From contig DKAR01000025.1 of assembly GCA_002450895.1 (NCBI GenBank), forward strand, positions 1 to 5,023: a DNA stretch of 5,023 nucleotides. The letters are read 5' to 3'. Source of the stretch: Proteobacteria bacterium UBA6921 (GTDB lineage Bacteria; Pseudomonadota; Gammaproteobacteria; SG8-11). Below, in pieces: positions 1-5,023 of the stretch. The notes under the pieces are model-generated. The model saw only the letters and a list, made by a program, of their open reading frames with translations, did no database searches and was not told the DNA's origin. Position numbers and translations under genes: made by a program. Numbering within the stretch: the stretch's first letter is position 1; the number at the start of each line of letters is the position of its first letter.

Positions 1-366
1 AAGCGCTTCTTCGGCGCCGCTCGAAATATCGAGGAAGGCGGCTCACTGACAATCATTGCGACCGCGCTGATCGACACCGGCTCTCGCATGGACGAAGTCA
101 TTTACGAAGAGTTCAAGGGCACCGGCAACATGGAAATTCACCTGGATCGCAAGATCTCGGAAAAGCGCGTCTACCCGGCAATCAACATCAACCGCAGCGG
201 TACCCGTAAGGAAGAATTGCTCACCAGTCCGGACGAGCTGCAAAAGATGTGGATCCTTCGCAAGCTTCTTAACCCGATGGAAGAAACCGGGGCGATGGAA
301 TTCCTGATCGACAAGATTCGCGCGACCAAGACCAACGCCGAGTTCTTTGACTCGATGAAGCGTTAG
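1..366 (+). CDS. rho: Transcription termination factor Rho, C-terminal part (5' end outside window)
   Basis: The first base opens an in-frame reading that starts KRFFGAARNIEEGGSLTI and ends EFFDSMKR with a TAG stop, giving 121 residues of what is normally a protein of about 420. Rho is a hexameric RNA-dependent ATPase/helicase that binds C-rich nascent RNA and releases RNA polymerase. This piece covers the end of the RecA-like motor domain. ALIDTGSRMDEVIYEEFKGT matches the stretch that holds the central-channel (R-loop) residues, and RTLDRK-like LDRKISEKR contains the arginine-rich subunit-interface region. The tail LQKMWILRK...AMEFLIDKI...TKTN is typical of gamma/betaproteobacterial Rho. The RNA-binding domain and Walker motifs lie upstream of the window. 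No terminator hairpin follows; the next + strand gene begins 20 bases later. The family assignment is close to certain. Confidence 0.97.
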   Translation, partial: KRFFGAARNIEEGGSLTIIATALIDTGSRMDEVIYEEFKGTGNMEIHLDRKISEKRVYPAININRSGTRKEELLTSPDELQKMWILRKLLNPMEETGAMEFLIDKIRATKTNAEFFDSMKR

Positions 367-386
367 TCCTGACGCTCGAACCGGCA

Positions 387-1208
387 GTGACTTCTTTCCG
401 CACTCTCACGCTCGCCTTTGTTGCTTCCCTCGTTCTTTGCGCCTGCGGCGGAGAGAACTACTCGATGCTGATGCAGGCCGCCCGCTTTGGCGATACACAG
501 GGCATCTGGAAATATGCGGCTGAGGGGATGGATGTCAATGAACGCACCAAGGACGGAAAAACGCCTCTCATTCTCGCGGCGTCCGGAGGATATGCCCCTA
601 CCGTCGAAGCACTCGTCGATCTGGGTGCAGACGTCAATCTGCAAGATAACGTCGGCGCTTCAGCGCTCATTACTGCCGCGACTGCCGGACACGGCGATGT
701 CGTGCGAATTCTCCTGGCACGTGGCGCCGACGCGGGCCTAAAAGACCGGGACGGCGGATCTGCCTTGCTGAACGCGGTGTTCTTTGGCTATCGGGATGCT
801 GTCGGAGCTCTCTTGAAACATAAAGAAGCGATTCCGGCCGACGATCTTAATGAAGGGATGCTGATCGCGTCAGGAATGGGCCACACCGAAATAGTTCAGG
901 ACATGATTGAAGCGGGACTCGACGTGAACGTTATTGGACTGCACGGCCGCACTGCACTGATGGCGGCTGCAAAATTCGATCGCCTGGATACCGTCAAACT
1001 GTTGTTGAAGAATGGCGCGCGCATCGACGTCAAAAATGAAGCAGGCGAAACAGCGTTACAGGTCGCGCAGGAAAACAGCACCAATGAGATTGTTCAACTG
1101 ATTATTCAGGCCGCCGTACCAGCGACGGAATCCCAACCACTGCCGCAAACCGTAGAGCCGCAATCAACAAATAGCTCGCCGGATTCCCCAACACCTGCCG
1201 CAAAGTAA
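387..1208 (+). CDS. Ankyrin-repeat lipoprotein, seven repeats (paralogue of the one at 2538-3071)
   Basis: This gene encodes a 273-residue protein. The GTG start at 387 is chosen because it alone gives a complete lipoprotein signal: a hydrophobic segment (residues 5-17) and lipobox LCAC with the acylated Cys at 20, followed by Gly-Gly. No strong Shine-Dalgarno is seen, and an ATG at residue 27 would lose the signal. About seven ankyrin units follow (roughly 25-54, 55-87, 88-120, 121-152, 155-184, 185-217, 218-243), with recognisable cores such as GKTPLILAA and GRTALMAAA. The fifth lacks the usual TPLH-type opening. A Pro/Ser/Thr-rich tail (244-273) ends the protein. Ankyrin repeats bind proteins, and the predicted place of action is the periplasmic face of a membrane. 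It probably shares a transcript with rho. The C-terminal cap (ALQVAQ...NEIVQLI) resembles AMQVAK...NEILQLL of the ankyrin protein on the other strand. The partner is unknown. Confidence 0.88.
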   Translation: MTSFRTLTLAFVASLVLCACGGENYSMLMQAARFGDTQGIWKYAAEGMDVNERTKDGKTPLILAASGGYAPTVEALVDLGADVNLQDNVGASALITAATAGHGDVVRILLARGADAGLKDRDGGSALLNAVFFGYRDAVGALLKHKEAIPADDLNEGMLIASGMGHTEIVQDMIEAGLDVNVIGLHGRTALMAAAKFDRLDTVKLLLKNGARIDVKNEAGETALQVAQENSTNEIVQLIIQAAVPATESQPLPQTVEPQSTNSSPDSPTPAAK

Positions 1209-1216
1209 AAGCAACG

Positions 1217-1873
1217 TCACCACCACTTGCCTGATCGTTCGTGTGGAACGCTATGGCAGCGCTCGCATACAAAAAGCGAAAATGCCACCTTGTCGTGGCA
1301 GACACCGCAAAACTCGCCGCGCAATACTTTGTTCATCGACACCGGATTTGCGCCGCGGCGCGGGATGAAAATTCGGGGATGGCAGTTGCTGCAATCGAGC
1401 CATTTCGTGTGCTGCAAATGCGGGAATCGGACGTAGGGCATGTCCTTCGTGTTGGTAAACAGGATATCCATGTCCATAACCAGCATTTCGCCCTTTCCGT
1501 CCAGGCTCGCGCGCGGTGCGATCAAACCCTGATCCAGGGTTTTTACCCAATTGATTTGCAAGCGGCGATCGACTGGAAATTCTTGCATGGCCACCGTTGG
1601 GTCCTGCAAAACAGCCATCGCATCATTGCTGGCATCATGCGTACCGTCGTCATGCAGAGTTTCAATGGGCTTGATATTAACGACGCTCAGGTCCTTCCGC
1701 GGCGGATCCGGGATAAGCTTGGGCGGCTGAGGCGATTCTGGCGCCGTTCCCGCGCTCGAAGTGTTAACTGACTGCGGAGTGGATTCCTCTAACAGACGGG
1801 CCGCCGGATTCTGGCACGAGGCTGCGGAAAAAAATAAAACCAGTGCGATCGCCGAGCTTGCCGTATACCGCAC
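1217..1873 (-). CDS. Triheme c7-type cytochrome lipoprotein, downstream copy
   Basis: This is the last gene of the minus-strand cluster, at 218 residues. I place the start at GTG 1873, 4 bases after the TAG of the preceding gene. That gives a clean lipoprotein signal (RYTASSAIALVLFFSAASC, acylated Cys20) and the same length as its paralogue. An ATG at 1981 is in frame but would overlap that gene by 104 bases and spoil the signal. Three CXXCH heme sites lie near the C-terminus (CSNCH 161-165, CGVCH 189-193, CERCH 203-207). Three further His (FPHL and QHT just before site 1, VPH just after site 3) could be the distal ligands, giving three bis-His hemes. This spacing, with the conserved RFPHL..T.WLDCSNCHP...P..GAN core, fits triheme c7-type cytochromes. 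Residues 21-145 form a Pro-rich linker and a conserved domain of unknown role. The expected job is periplasmic low-potential electron transfer; the partner is unknown. Confidence 0.88.
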   Translation of the reverse strand: MRYTASSAIALVLFFSAASCQNPAARLLEESTPQSVNTSSAGTAPESPQPPKLIPDPPRKDLSVVNIKPIETLHDDGTHDASNDAMAVLQDPTVAMQEFPVDRRLQINWVKTLDQGLIAPRASLDGKGEMLVMDMDILFTNTKDMPYVRFPHLQHTKWLDCSNCHPRIFIPRRGANPVSMNKVLRGEFCGVCHDKVAFSLFVCERCHSVPHERSGKWW

Positions 1874-1877
1874 GGGG

Positions 1878-2534
1878 CTACCACCACTTCTTTGGAGATT
1901 TTTCGTGGGGAACCGAATGACAGCGCTCGCAAATCCAGAGTGCGAACGCGACTTTGTCATGGCATCGGCCACAGTGCTCACCCGCCAAGATGCCGTCCAT
2001 CGATGGATTGTTTGCGCCTTTACGAGGGATAAAAATCTTGGGGTGACAGTTGCTACAGTCCAGCCAGCGCGTATGCGCCAAATGCGGAAACCGTACCCAT
2101 GGCATCGATCCTGTGTCTGTAAAAATGATGTCCATGTCCATAAAAAGCATTCCTTCGCTGCCGGACACGGTTTCGCGAGGGTTGATCAAACCCTCATTGA
2201 TCGCTGCAACCCAATTTACTCCGCCGCGTCGATCCTGGGGAAATTTGGACAGGGATTCCTTGGGTTCCTGCAGCGACTTGATCGCAGGATTTTCCGGATC
2301 GTGCAATCCGTCCGAAATCAGGGACTCCGTTTCGACGTGGTCTGCAAAAAAGCGGTTATCCTTAAACCGCTTGCCCCCCTGTCCAATTCCGCTTTCCACC
2401 TGGTACAGGGCCGCCCGTGAATTCGGACGCGGCTTTGGCTGCTCTTGCGGCGCCGCGCATGACATCAGAACCGCAGTAGCCAGCAGCAGACCTGCCGTCG
2501 ACCACACTGCGATAGAGCGCGATAAACGAATCAT
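1878..2534 (-). CDS. Triheme c7-type cytochrome lipoprotein, upstream copy
   Basis: This is the middle gene of the cluster, encoding 218 residues. Its ATG lies 3 bases after the TAG of the ankyrin gene, which suggests translational coupling. The signal peptide ends in lipobox LMSC (acylated Cys26, then Ala-Ala-Pro). A Pro/Gln-rich linker is followed by a domain shared with the neighbouring copy (FPQDRRGGVNW, EGLINPR, MLFMDMDIIFTDT). The heme domain has CSNCH 160-164, CGRCH 188-192 and CERCH 202-206. His151, His154 and His210 are positioned to be the three distal axial ligands. Both copies end in Lys-Trp-Trp. Covalent heme attachment in the periplasm needs a cytochrome c maturation system, which is not encoded here. 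Triheme c7-type proteins generally shuttle electrons in the periplasm; this specific role is inferred. Family confidence is high, while donor and acceptor are unknown. Confidence 0.93.
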   Translation of the reverse strand: MIRLSRSIAVWSTAGLLLATAVLMSCAAPQEQPKPRPNSRAALYQVESGIGQGGKRFKDNRFFADHVETESLISDGLHDPENPAIKSLQEPKESLSKFPQDRRGGVNWVAAINEGLINPRETVSGSEGMLFMDMDIIFTDTGSMPWVRFPHLAHTRWLDCSNCHPKIFIPRKGANNPSMDGILAGEHCGRCHDKVAFALWICERCHSVPHEKSPKKWW

Positions 2535-2537
2535 CGT

Positions 2538-3071
2538 CTAGAATTTCCCACCGGCGTTCTGAAGGAGTTGAAGTATTTCATTGCTACCCTGCATCTTGGC
2601 CACTTGCATCGCTGTGCGTCCATCTGCGCGAATATTGACGTCCGCCCCTCCTGAGATCAATGCCTTCACAACATCCAAGTGTTCGCGATTTACGGCCCAC
2701 ATCAATGCCGTCCACCCGTTGGCATCAACCGTGTTGGGTGCTGAACCACGCTGGAGCAGCAAAGTGACAATTGCCGCATGACCCTTGCTCGCCGCCCGGA
2801 TCAGCGGAGTCGCGCCGGATTCATCCCTCAATTCAACGCTGGCGCCTGCGTCGAGAAGGGCGCGAACCGCCTCGAGTTGTCCACTACGGGCCGCGTGCAT
2901 CAGCGCCGTCCAGCCGTAACGGTTTCGTTCATCGACCTTGGCACCTGCAGAAATGAGCTTTTGCATCGCGGCGACGTCGCCACGTTGAGCTTCACTCATC
3001 AGGTCGGTATTCTTGTCGCAACCGGCAAGTACCGCCGATGCAACCACCAGCAAGGCTAGGATTCGCCTCAT
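2538..3071 (-). CDS. Ankyrin-repeat lipoprotein, five repeats, first gene of the cytochrome cluster
   Basis: This gene encodes a 177-residue protein. The ATG at 3071 is well supported by a full AGGAGG Shine-Dalgarno 8 bases upstream. The signal peptide MRRILALLVVASAVLAGC has a textbook lipobox LAGC with acylated Cys18, followed by Asp19. In E. coli an Asp after the Cys tends to keep lipoproteins in the inner membrane, but the rule varies between species. Five ankyrin units fill the rest (about 21-50, 51-83, 84-116, 117-148, 150-174), with cores GWTALMHAA, GATPLIRAA, GWTALMWAV and GRTAMQVAK. It heads a tight cluster with two triheme cytochromes (3-base gap), so a role in holding, protecting or maturing those cytochromes is a reasonable guess. 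Periplasmic ankyrin proteins are known next to other redox enzymes, for example AnkB beside catalase in Pseudomonas. No enzymatic motif is present. Confidence 0.93.
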   Translation of the reverse strand: MRRILALLVVASAVLAGCDKNTDLMSEAQRGDVAAMQKLISAGAKVDERNRYGWTALMHAARSGQLEAVRALLDAGASVELRDESGATPLIRAASKGHAAIVTLLLQRGSAPNTVDANGWTALMWAVNREHLDVVKALISGGADVNIRADGRTAMQVAKMQGSNEILQLLQNAGGKF

Positions 3072-3079
3072 TGACTCGC

Positions 3080-3085
3080 CCTCCT
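3080..3085 (-). promoter_or_regulatory. Consensus Shine-Dalgarno (AGGAGG) of the ankyrin-cytochrome cluster
   Basis: On the minus strand AGGAGG lies 8 bases before the ATG at 3071. It is the strongest ribosome binding site in the window. It fixes the start of the first gene of the cluster, while the two downstream cytochrome genes have weak sites and seem to depend on coupling. Confidence 0.85.
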
Positions 3086-3101
3086 AGTTGCAGCGTCACA
3101 T

Positions 3102-3108
3102 CATAATA
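3102..3108. promoter_or_regulatory. Candidate shared -10 element of a divergent promoter
   Basis: The 81 bases between the divergent starts (3072-3152) hold one AT-rich core. It reads CATAAT on the + strand (3102-3107) and TATTAT on the - strand (3108-3103), each 5 of 6 to the sigma-70 -10 consensus. Predicted leaders would be about 25 bases (minus) and 40 bases (plus). No convincing -35 is found at proper spacing on either strand, so this is tentative. Confidence 0.3.
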
Positions 3109-3152
3109 AGACGGCGACCGTTCCACAATTACACTCGCGGGGGAAACCGCAA

Positions 3153-3452
3153 ATGATGTTCGAGTGCCCACATTGTAAGCAGCGCACCGTAACGCTCAAG
3201 CAAAAATACCTGGCCGAAAAATGGATCGACGTCTACTGCAGCGGTTGCGGGGGACGATCCTGCATGTACCCCGCGCTTGTCGTGGTGCTCTGGTTCTTCT
3301 ACACCTGGGACCTCATGTTGTTCGGTTACGTGGCCTATGAAAAGGTCAGCATCGGCTATTTTATAGTGATGGTTGTTGGTTGGCTGTTGCTCGATCTGGT
3401 CGGACTCGTCATTCCGCTCGGCAGAATGCGGCCCGTTGCAAAGAACAAGTAA
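3153..3452 (+). CDS. Small zinc-ribbon membrane protein of unknown function
   Basis: This gene encodes a 99-residue protein. The N-terminus carries two CXXC pairs, CPHC (5-8) and CSGC (29-32), 20 residues apart, as in a zinc ribbon, with a further Cys at 37. Two hydrophobic segments follow (about 40-62 and 66-90), separated by a short YEKVS loop, so both are probably membrane helices with the ribbon and the basic tail (RMRPVAKNK) on the same side. A GGGGGA stretch at 3139-3144 is a fair ribosome binding site for the ATG at 3153; the next codon is also ATG and could serve instead. The stop codon overlaps the start of the sugar kinase gene by one base (TAATG), which implies co-translation. I recognise no specific family. 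The zinc ribbon suggests metal binding or a protein/nucleic-acid contact at the membrane, which is inference. Confidence 0.8.
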   Translation: MMFECPHCKQRTVTLKQKYLAEKWIDVYCSGCGGRSCMYPALVVVLWFFYTWDLMLFGYVAYEKVSIGYFIVMVVGWLLLDLVGLVIPLGRMRPVAKNK

Positions 3453-4333
3453 TGGCTGCAGTTCTTGGTGTCGGGATTGCAACCGTCGACATGGTTCTTT
3501 ATGTCGACGCCTATCCGGTGGAAAACGAGAAGTGCCGTGCGCACAGCATGCGCACCTGCCGGGGCGGCAATGCGACGAACACGTTGGTGGTTCTGGCGCA
3601 GCTGGGCCATCAAACGAGCTGGGCGGGAGCTCTCGCGGATGACATCTCCTCAACAATCATTGTCGAAGACCTGCGAACTTTTCATGTCGACACTAAAAAC
3701 GTTCGACGATATGACGCGTGTCGCGCGCCAACGTCCGTGATTCTCCAATCCGCAGAGTCGATGACACGCACCATCGTGCACTATCGCGACCTGCCGGAAT
3801 TCTCGTTCGAAGATTTCGCCGCCGTCGATCTGCAGCCATTTGAATGGATTCATTTCGAAGGCAGGAATTGCCACGCGCTTGCCCACATGCTTCGTGAGGC
3901 GCGGGCACGTGTAGGTGATGAAAAACGGATGTCCCTGGAAATTGAGCAGGCGCGGGACGGTATCGAGGAACTGTTCAGTTATTGTGATGTTCTGATGTTT
4001 TCACAGACCTACGCCGAGAAACGCGGTTTTGGAAACCCGGTCACATTCCTGGAAACCGTGAAATCTTCGCATCCGTCCAAAATTGCAACCTGCACCTGGG
4101 GTGCCGAAGGGGCGGCCGGCTTCGCACCTGATCATCCCGTGTTTTCCGTCGCGGCACACCAACCGACGGAAGTGATTGATACGGTAGGCGCAGGAGATAC
4201 GTTTAATGCCGGGCTGATCGATGCGATGGTGCGCGGCCGCCCTTTGAAAGACAGCGTCCTGGCCGCCACAGCATTGGCAGGGAAAAAGTGTGGGCGAGTG
4301 GGCCTCAAAATATCCCACACTGCCAACGACTAA
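3452..4333 (+). CDS. PfkB-family carbohydrate kinase, ketohexokinase-like
   Basis: This gene encodes 293 residues from the ATG at 3452, which overlaps the stop of the preceding gene (TAATG). A longer in-frame start at 3380 is rejected because its 24 extra residues lie over that gene, and the PfkB fold begins at VLGVGIATVD. Landmarks are Asp13 in the first strand, the sugar-contact motif RGGNATN (37-43), EGRN (136-139), Trp216 in CTWGAEGA, the PfkB signature and catalytic base DTVGAGDTF (Asp249), and AGKKCG (276-281). Human ketohexokinase, as I remember it, has the same blocks in the same order (RGGNASN, KWIHIEGRN, DTLGAGDTFNA, AGKKCG) and a similar length of 298. The reaction is ATP-dependent phosphorylation of a sugar hydroxyl in the cytoplasm. 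Fructose C1 phosphorylation is suggested by this similarity but not proven; another ketose or a nucleoside-like substrate is possible. The genes beside it give no sugar pathway. Confidence 0.9.
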   Translation: MAAVLGVGIATVDMVLYVDAYPVENEKCRAHSMRTCRGGNATNTLVVLAQLGHQTSWAGALADDISSTIIVEDLRTFHVDTKNVRRYDACRAPTSVILQSAESMTRTIVHYRDLPEFSFEDFAAVDLQPFEWIHFEGRNCHALAHMLREARARVGDEKRMSLEIEQARDGIEELFSYCDVLMFSQTYAEKRGFGNPVTFLETVKSSHPSKIATCTWGAEGAAGFAPDHPVFSVAAHQPTEVIDTVGAGDTFNAGLIDAMVRGRPLKDSVLAATALAGKKCGRVGLKISHTAND

Positions 4334-4396
4334 TCTCCTGCCTGAAGCGGCCGCTAAAGAGTCGTGCCTTGGGACCTAATTAGTATCTGGCCCTGC

Positions 4397-4426
4397 TTTT
4401 CCGGCGCTTTCTTACGAGCTTATACT
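4397..4426 (+). promoter_or_regulatory. Candidate sigma-70 promoter of the Fur-family gene
   Basis: TATACT (4421-4426) matches the -10 consensus at 5 of 6 positions. A weak TTTTCC (4397-4402) lies 18 bases upstream. Transcription would begin near 4433, about 30 bases before the ATG at 4462. The 128-base gap before the gene (4334-4461) also holds an 8-base palindrome CTAATTAG (4376-4383) and a 10-base palindrome AGCGGCCGCT (4346-4355), neither clearly an operator or terminator. Confidence 0.4.
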
Positions 4427-4461
4427 TGATCCATACACAAAGAATTTGGACGGGACTGGCC

Positions 4462-4869
4462 ATGAAAGATGTCGTGCGAAAACTGATCGATGCGGGAATT
4501 TCACCGACCCAGCAACGCGTGGAAATCGCGTCAGTTCTGCTGGACAAACCACAACACCTCTCCGCGGAACAAGTGATGCGTCGGGTGAATCACGACAAGG
4601 CCGTTGCATCGAAAGCAACGATCTACAACACACTAGGGCTGTTCGCGAAAAAAGGCCTCATTCGCGAAGTCATCGTGGATCCGGAGAAGATTTTCTACGA
4701 CTCCAACGTCGAGCCGCACCACCATTTTTACCAGGTTGAAACCGGCGAATTGACGGACATTGCGATTTCGGAACTTAAAATCGCGGAATTGCCCAAAGCG
4801 CCAGAAAACGCCTCAATCGAGGCGGTGGAAGTCATCGTAAAGCTGCGGTCAAACAGCGAGAAAAGCTAA
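4462..4869 (+). CDS. Fur-family transcriptional regulator, Irr-like, without cysteines
   Basis: This gene encodes 135 residues from the ATG at 4462. A TTG at 4426 would add 12 residues but sits inside the predicted -10 element, so I prefer the ATG. The N-terminal winged helix shows the Fur pattern: AGISPTQQRVEI (11-22), HLSAEQVM (32-39) and the recognition helix KATIYNTLGLFAKKGLI (51-67). The C-terminal dimer domain has PHHHFY (HHH 86-88) and GELTDI (95-100). No Cys is present, so the structural CXXC zinc site of classical Fur, Zur and PerR is absent. The YNTL helix, YDSNVEPHHHFY and the late LPKAPE...EVIVKLR match my memory of Irr, the heme-responsive iron regulator of alphaproteobacteria, where HHH takes part in heme binding. 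It likely represses or activates iron/heme genes in the cytoplasm. The target set cannot be read here, and no Irr-type operator is evident in front of it. Confidence 0.88.
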   Translation: MKDVVRKLIDAGISPTQQRVEIASVLLDKPQHLSAEQVMRRVNHDKAVASKATIYNTLGLFAKKGLIREVIVDPEKIFYDSNVEPHHHFYQVETGELTDIAISELKIAELPKAPENASIEAVEVIVKLRSNSEKS

Positions 4870-4911
4870 CCCTTCAAAGCGCGGTATTGTGGCCCGAATC
4901 GGCATCAATCC

Positions 4912-4941
4912 TTGACGGGCCCAAACCAACTCTTTTAGTAT
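4912..4941 (+). promoter_or_regulatory. Candidate sigma-70 promoter for the tRNA gene
   Basis: TTGACG (4912-4917, 5 of 6 to the -35 consensus) and TAGTAT (4936-4941, 4 of 6 to the -10) are 18 bases apart. The bases just after the -10 (CGCTCCC) are GC-rich, as in stringently controlled stable-RNA promoters. The start would fall near 4948, leaving a leader of about 50 bases before the tRNA. Confidence 0.55.
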
Positions 4942-4998
4942 CGCTCCCTTCTTTTGCGCCCTCTGCAGGTCCTGTTTTTCCCAGAATTTTGGCGTTGC

Positions 4999-5023
4999 GC
5001 CGGGGTAGCTCAGTCGGTAGAGC
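4999..5023 (+). tRNA. tRNA gene, 5' part only (anticodon outside window)
   Basis: The last 25 bases read as the start of a tRNA: acceptor strand GCCGGGG (4999-5005), T8-A9, D-stem GCTC (5008-5011), D-loop AGTCGGTA and closing D-stem GAGC (5020-5023). Base pairing of the D-stem is perfect and the GG of the D-loop is present. The window ends before the anticodon, so the amino acid cannot be assigned. A GCCGG-type start is seen in some threonine tRNAs but is not decisive. Confidence 0.93.

Noticed and set aside
1874..1981. Longer N-terminus (ATG at 1981) for the downstream cytochrome
   Set aside because: It overlaps the upstream cytochrome gene by 104 bases and buries the signal peptide; GTG 1873 gives a clean lipobox and the same length as the paralogue.
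1217..2534. Tandem DNA repeat or mobile-element footprint at the cytochrome pair
   Set aside because: The copies are similar in protein but well diverged in DNA, and no inverted ends, transposase or target duplication is visible; an old gene duplication explains it.
1241..2541. Long + strand reading frames across the cytochrome genes (1241-1771, 1761-2420, 2050-2541)
   Set aside because: They are shadows of the cytochrome genes, whose minus-strand frames show heme motifs and signal peptides; the + strand products have no recognisable domain.
3380..3451. Longer N-terminus for the sugar kinase
   Set aside because: The extra 24 residues are basic and lie over the zinc-ribbon gene; the PfkB fold starts right after the ATG at 3452.
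4346..4355. Palindrome AGCGGCCGCT after the kinase gene as terminator
   Set aside because: It has almost no loop and no T-run behind it.
4426..4461. TTG start for the Fur-family gene
   Set aside because: It lies in the predicted -10 region and adds 12 residues not expected in the family.
4891..4921. GGCCCG...CGGGCC inverted repeat after the Fur-family gene as terminator
   Set aside because: The stem is only 6 bases with a loop of about 19, no T-run follows directly, and the right arm overlaps the tRNA promoter candidate.

Overview
The window looks like chromosomal DNA from a Gram-negative proteobacterium, probably gamma- or betaproteobacterial. The grounds are the Rho C-terminus (LQKMWILRK and AMEFLIDK stretches), four lipoprotein signal peptides, c-type cytochromes and an Irr-like Fur-family regulator. 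The genus cannot be read from this stretch. The DNA is moderately GC-rich and densely coded, and no gene-free stretch exceeds 300 bases.

Left part (1-1208, + strand): the 3' end of rho, then after 20 bases a GTG-started ankyrin-repeat lipoprotein gene. No terminator is visible between them, so the second gene is probably read from the rho transcript.

Middle part (1217-3071, - strand): a tight three-gene cluster, transcribed right to left. It encodes a second ankyrin-repeat lipoprotein and then two tandem paralogous triheme c7-type cytochrome lipoproteins, each of 218 residues. Gaps inside the cluster are 3 and 4 bases. It converges on the rho-side ankyrin gene with only 8 bases between the stop codons. 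The two ankyrin lipoproteins share a related C-terminal cap, so the locus holds two pairs of paralogues: two ankyrin lipoproteins and two triheme lipoproteins. All four are predicted to be lipid-anchored and to face the periplasm. I infer an envelope electron-transfer or cytochrome-maturation/protection module; no function has been shown.

Right part (3153-5023, + strand): an 81-base divergent intergenic region leads into a small zinc-ribbon/two-helix membrane protein gene. Its stop overlaps (TAATG) the start of a PfkB-family sugar kinase that resembles animal ketohexokinase. A separate transcription unit follows, encoding a cysteine-free, Irr-like Fur-family regulator with an HHH motif. Next come a likely stable-RNA promoter and the first 25 bases of a tRNA gene that runs off the window.
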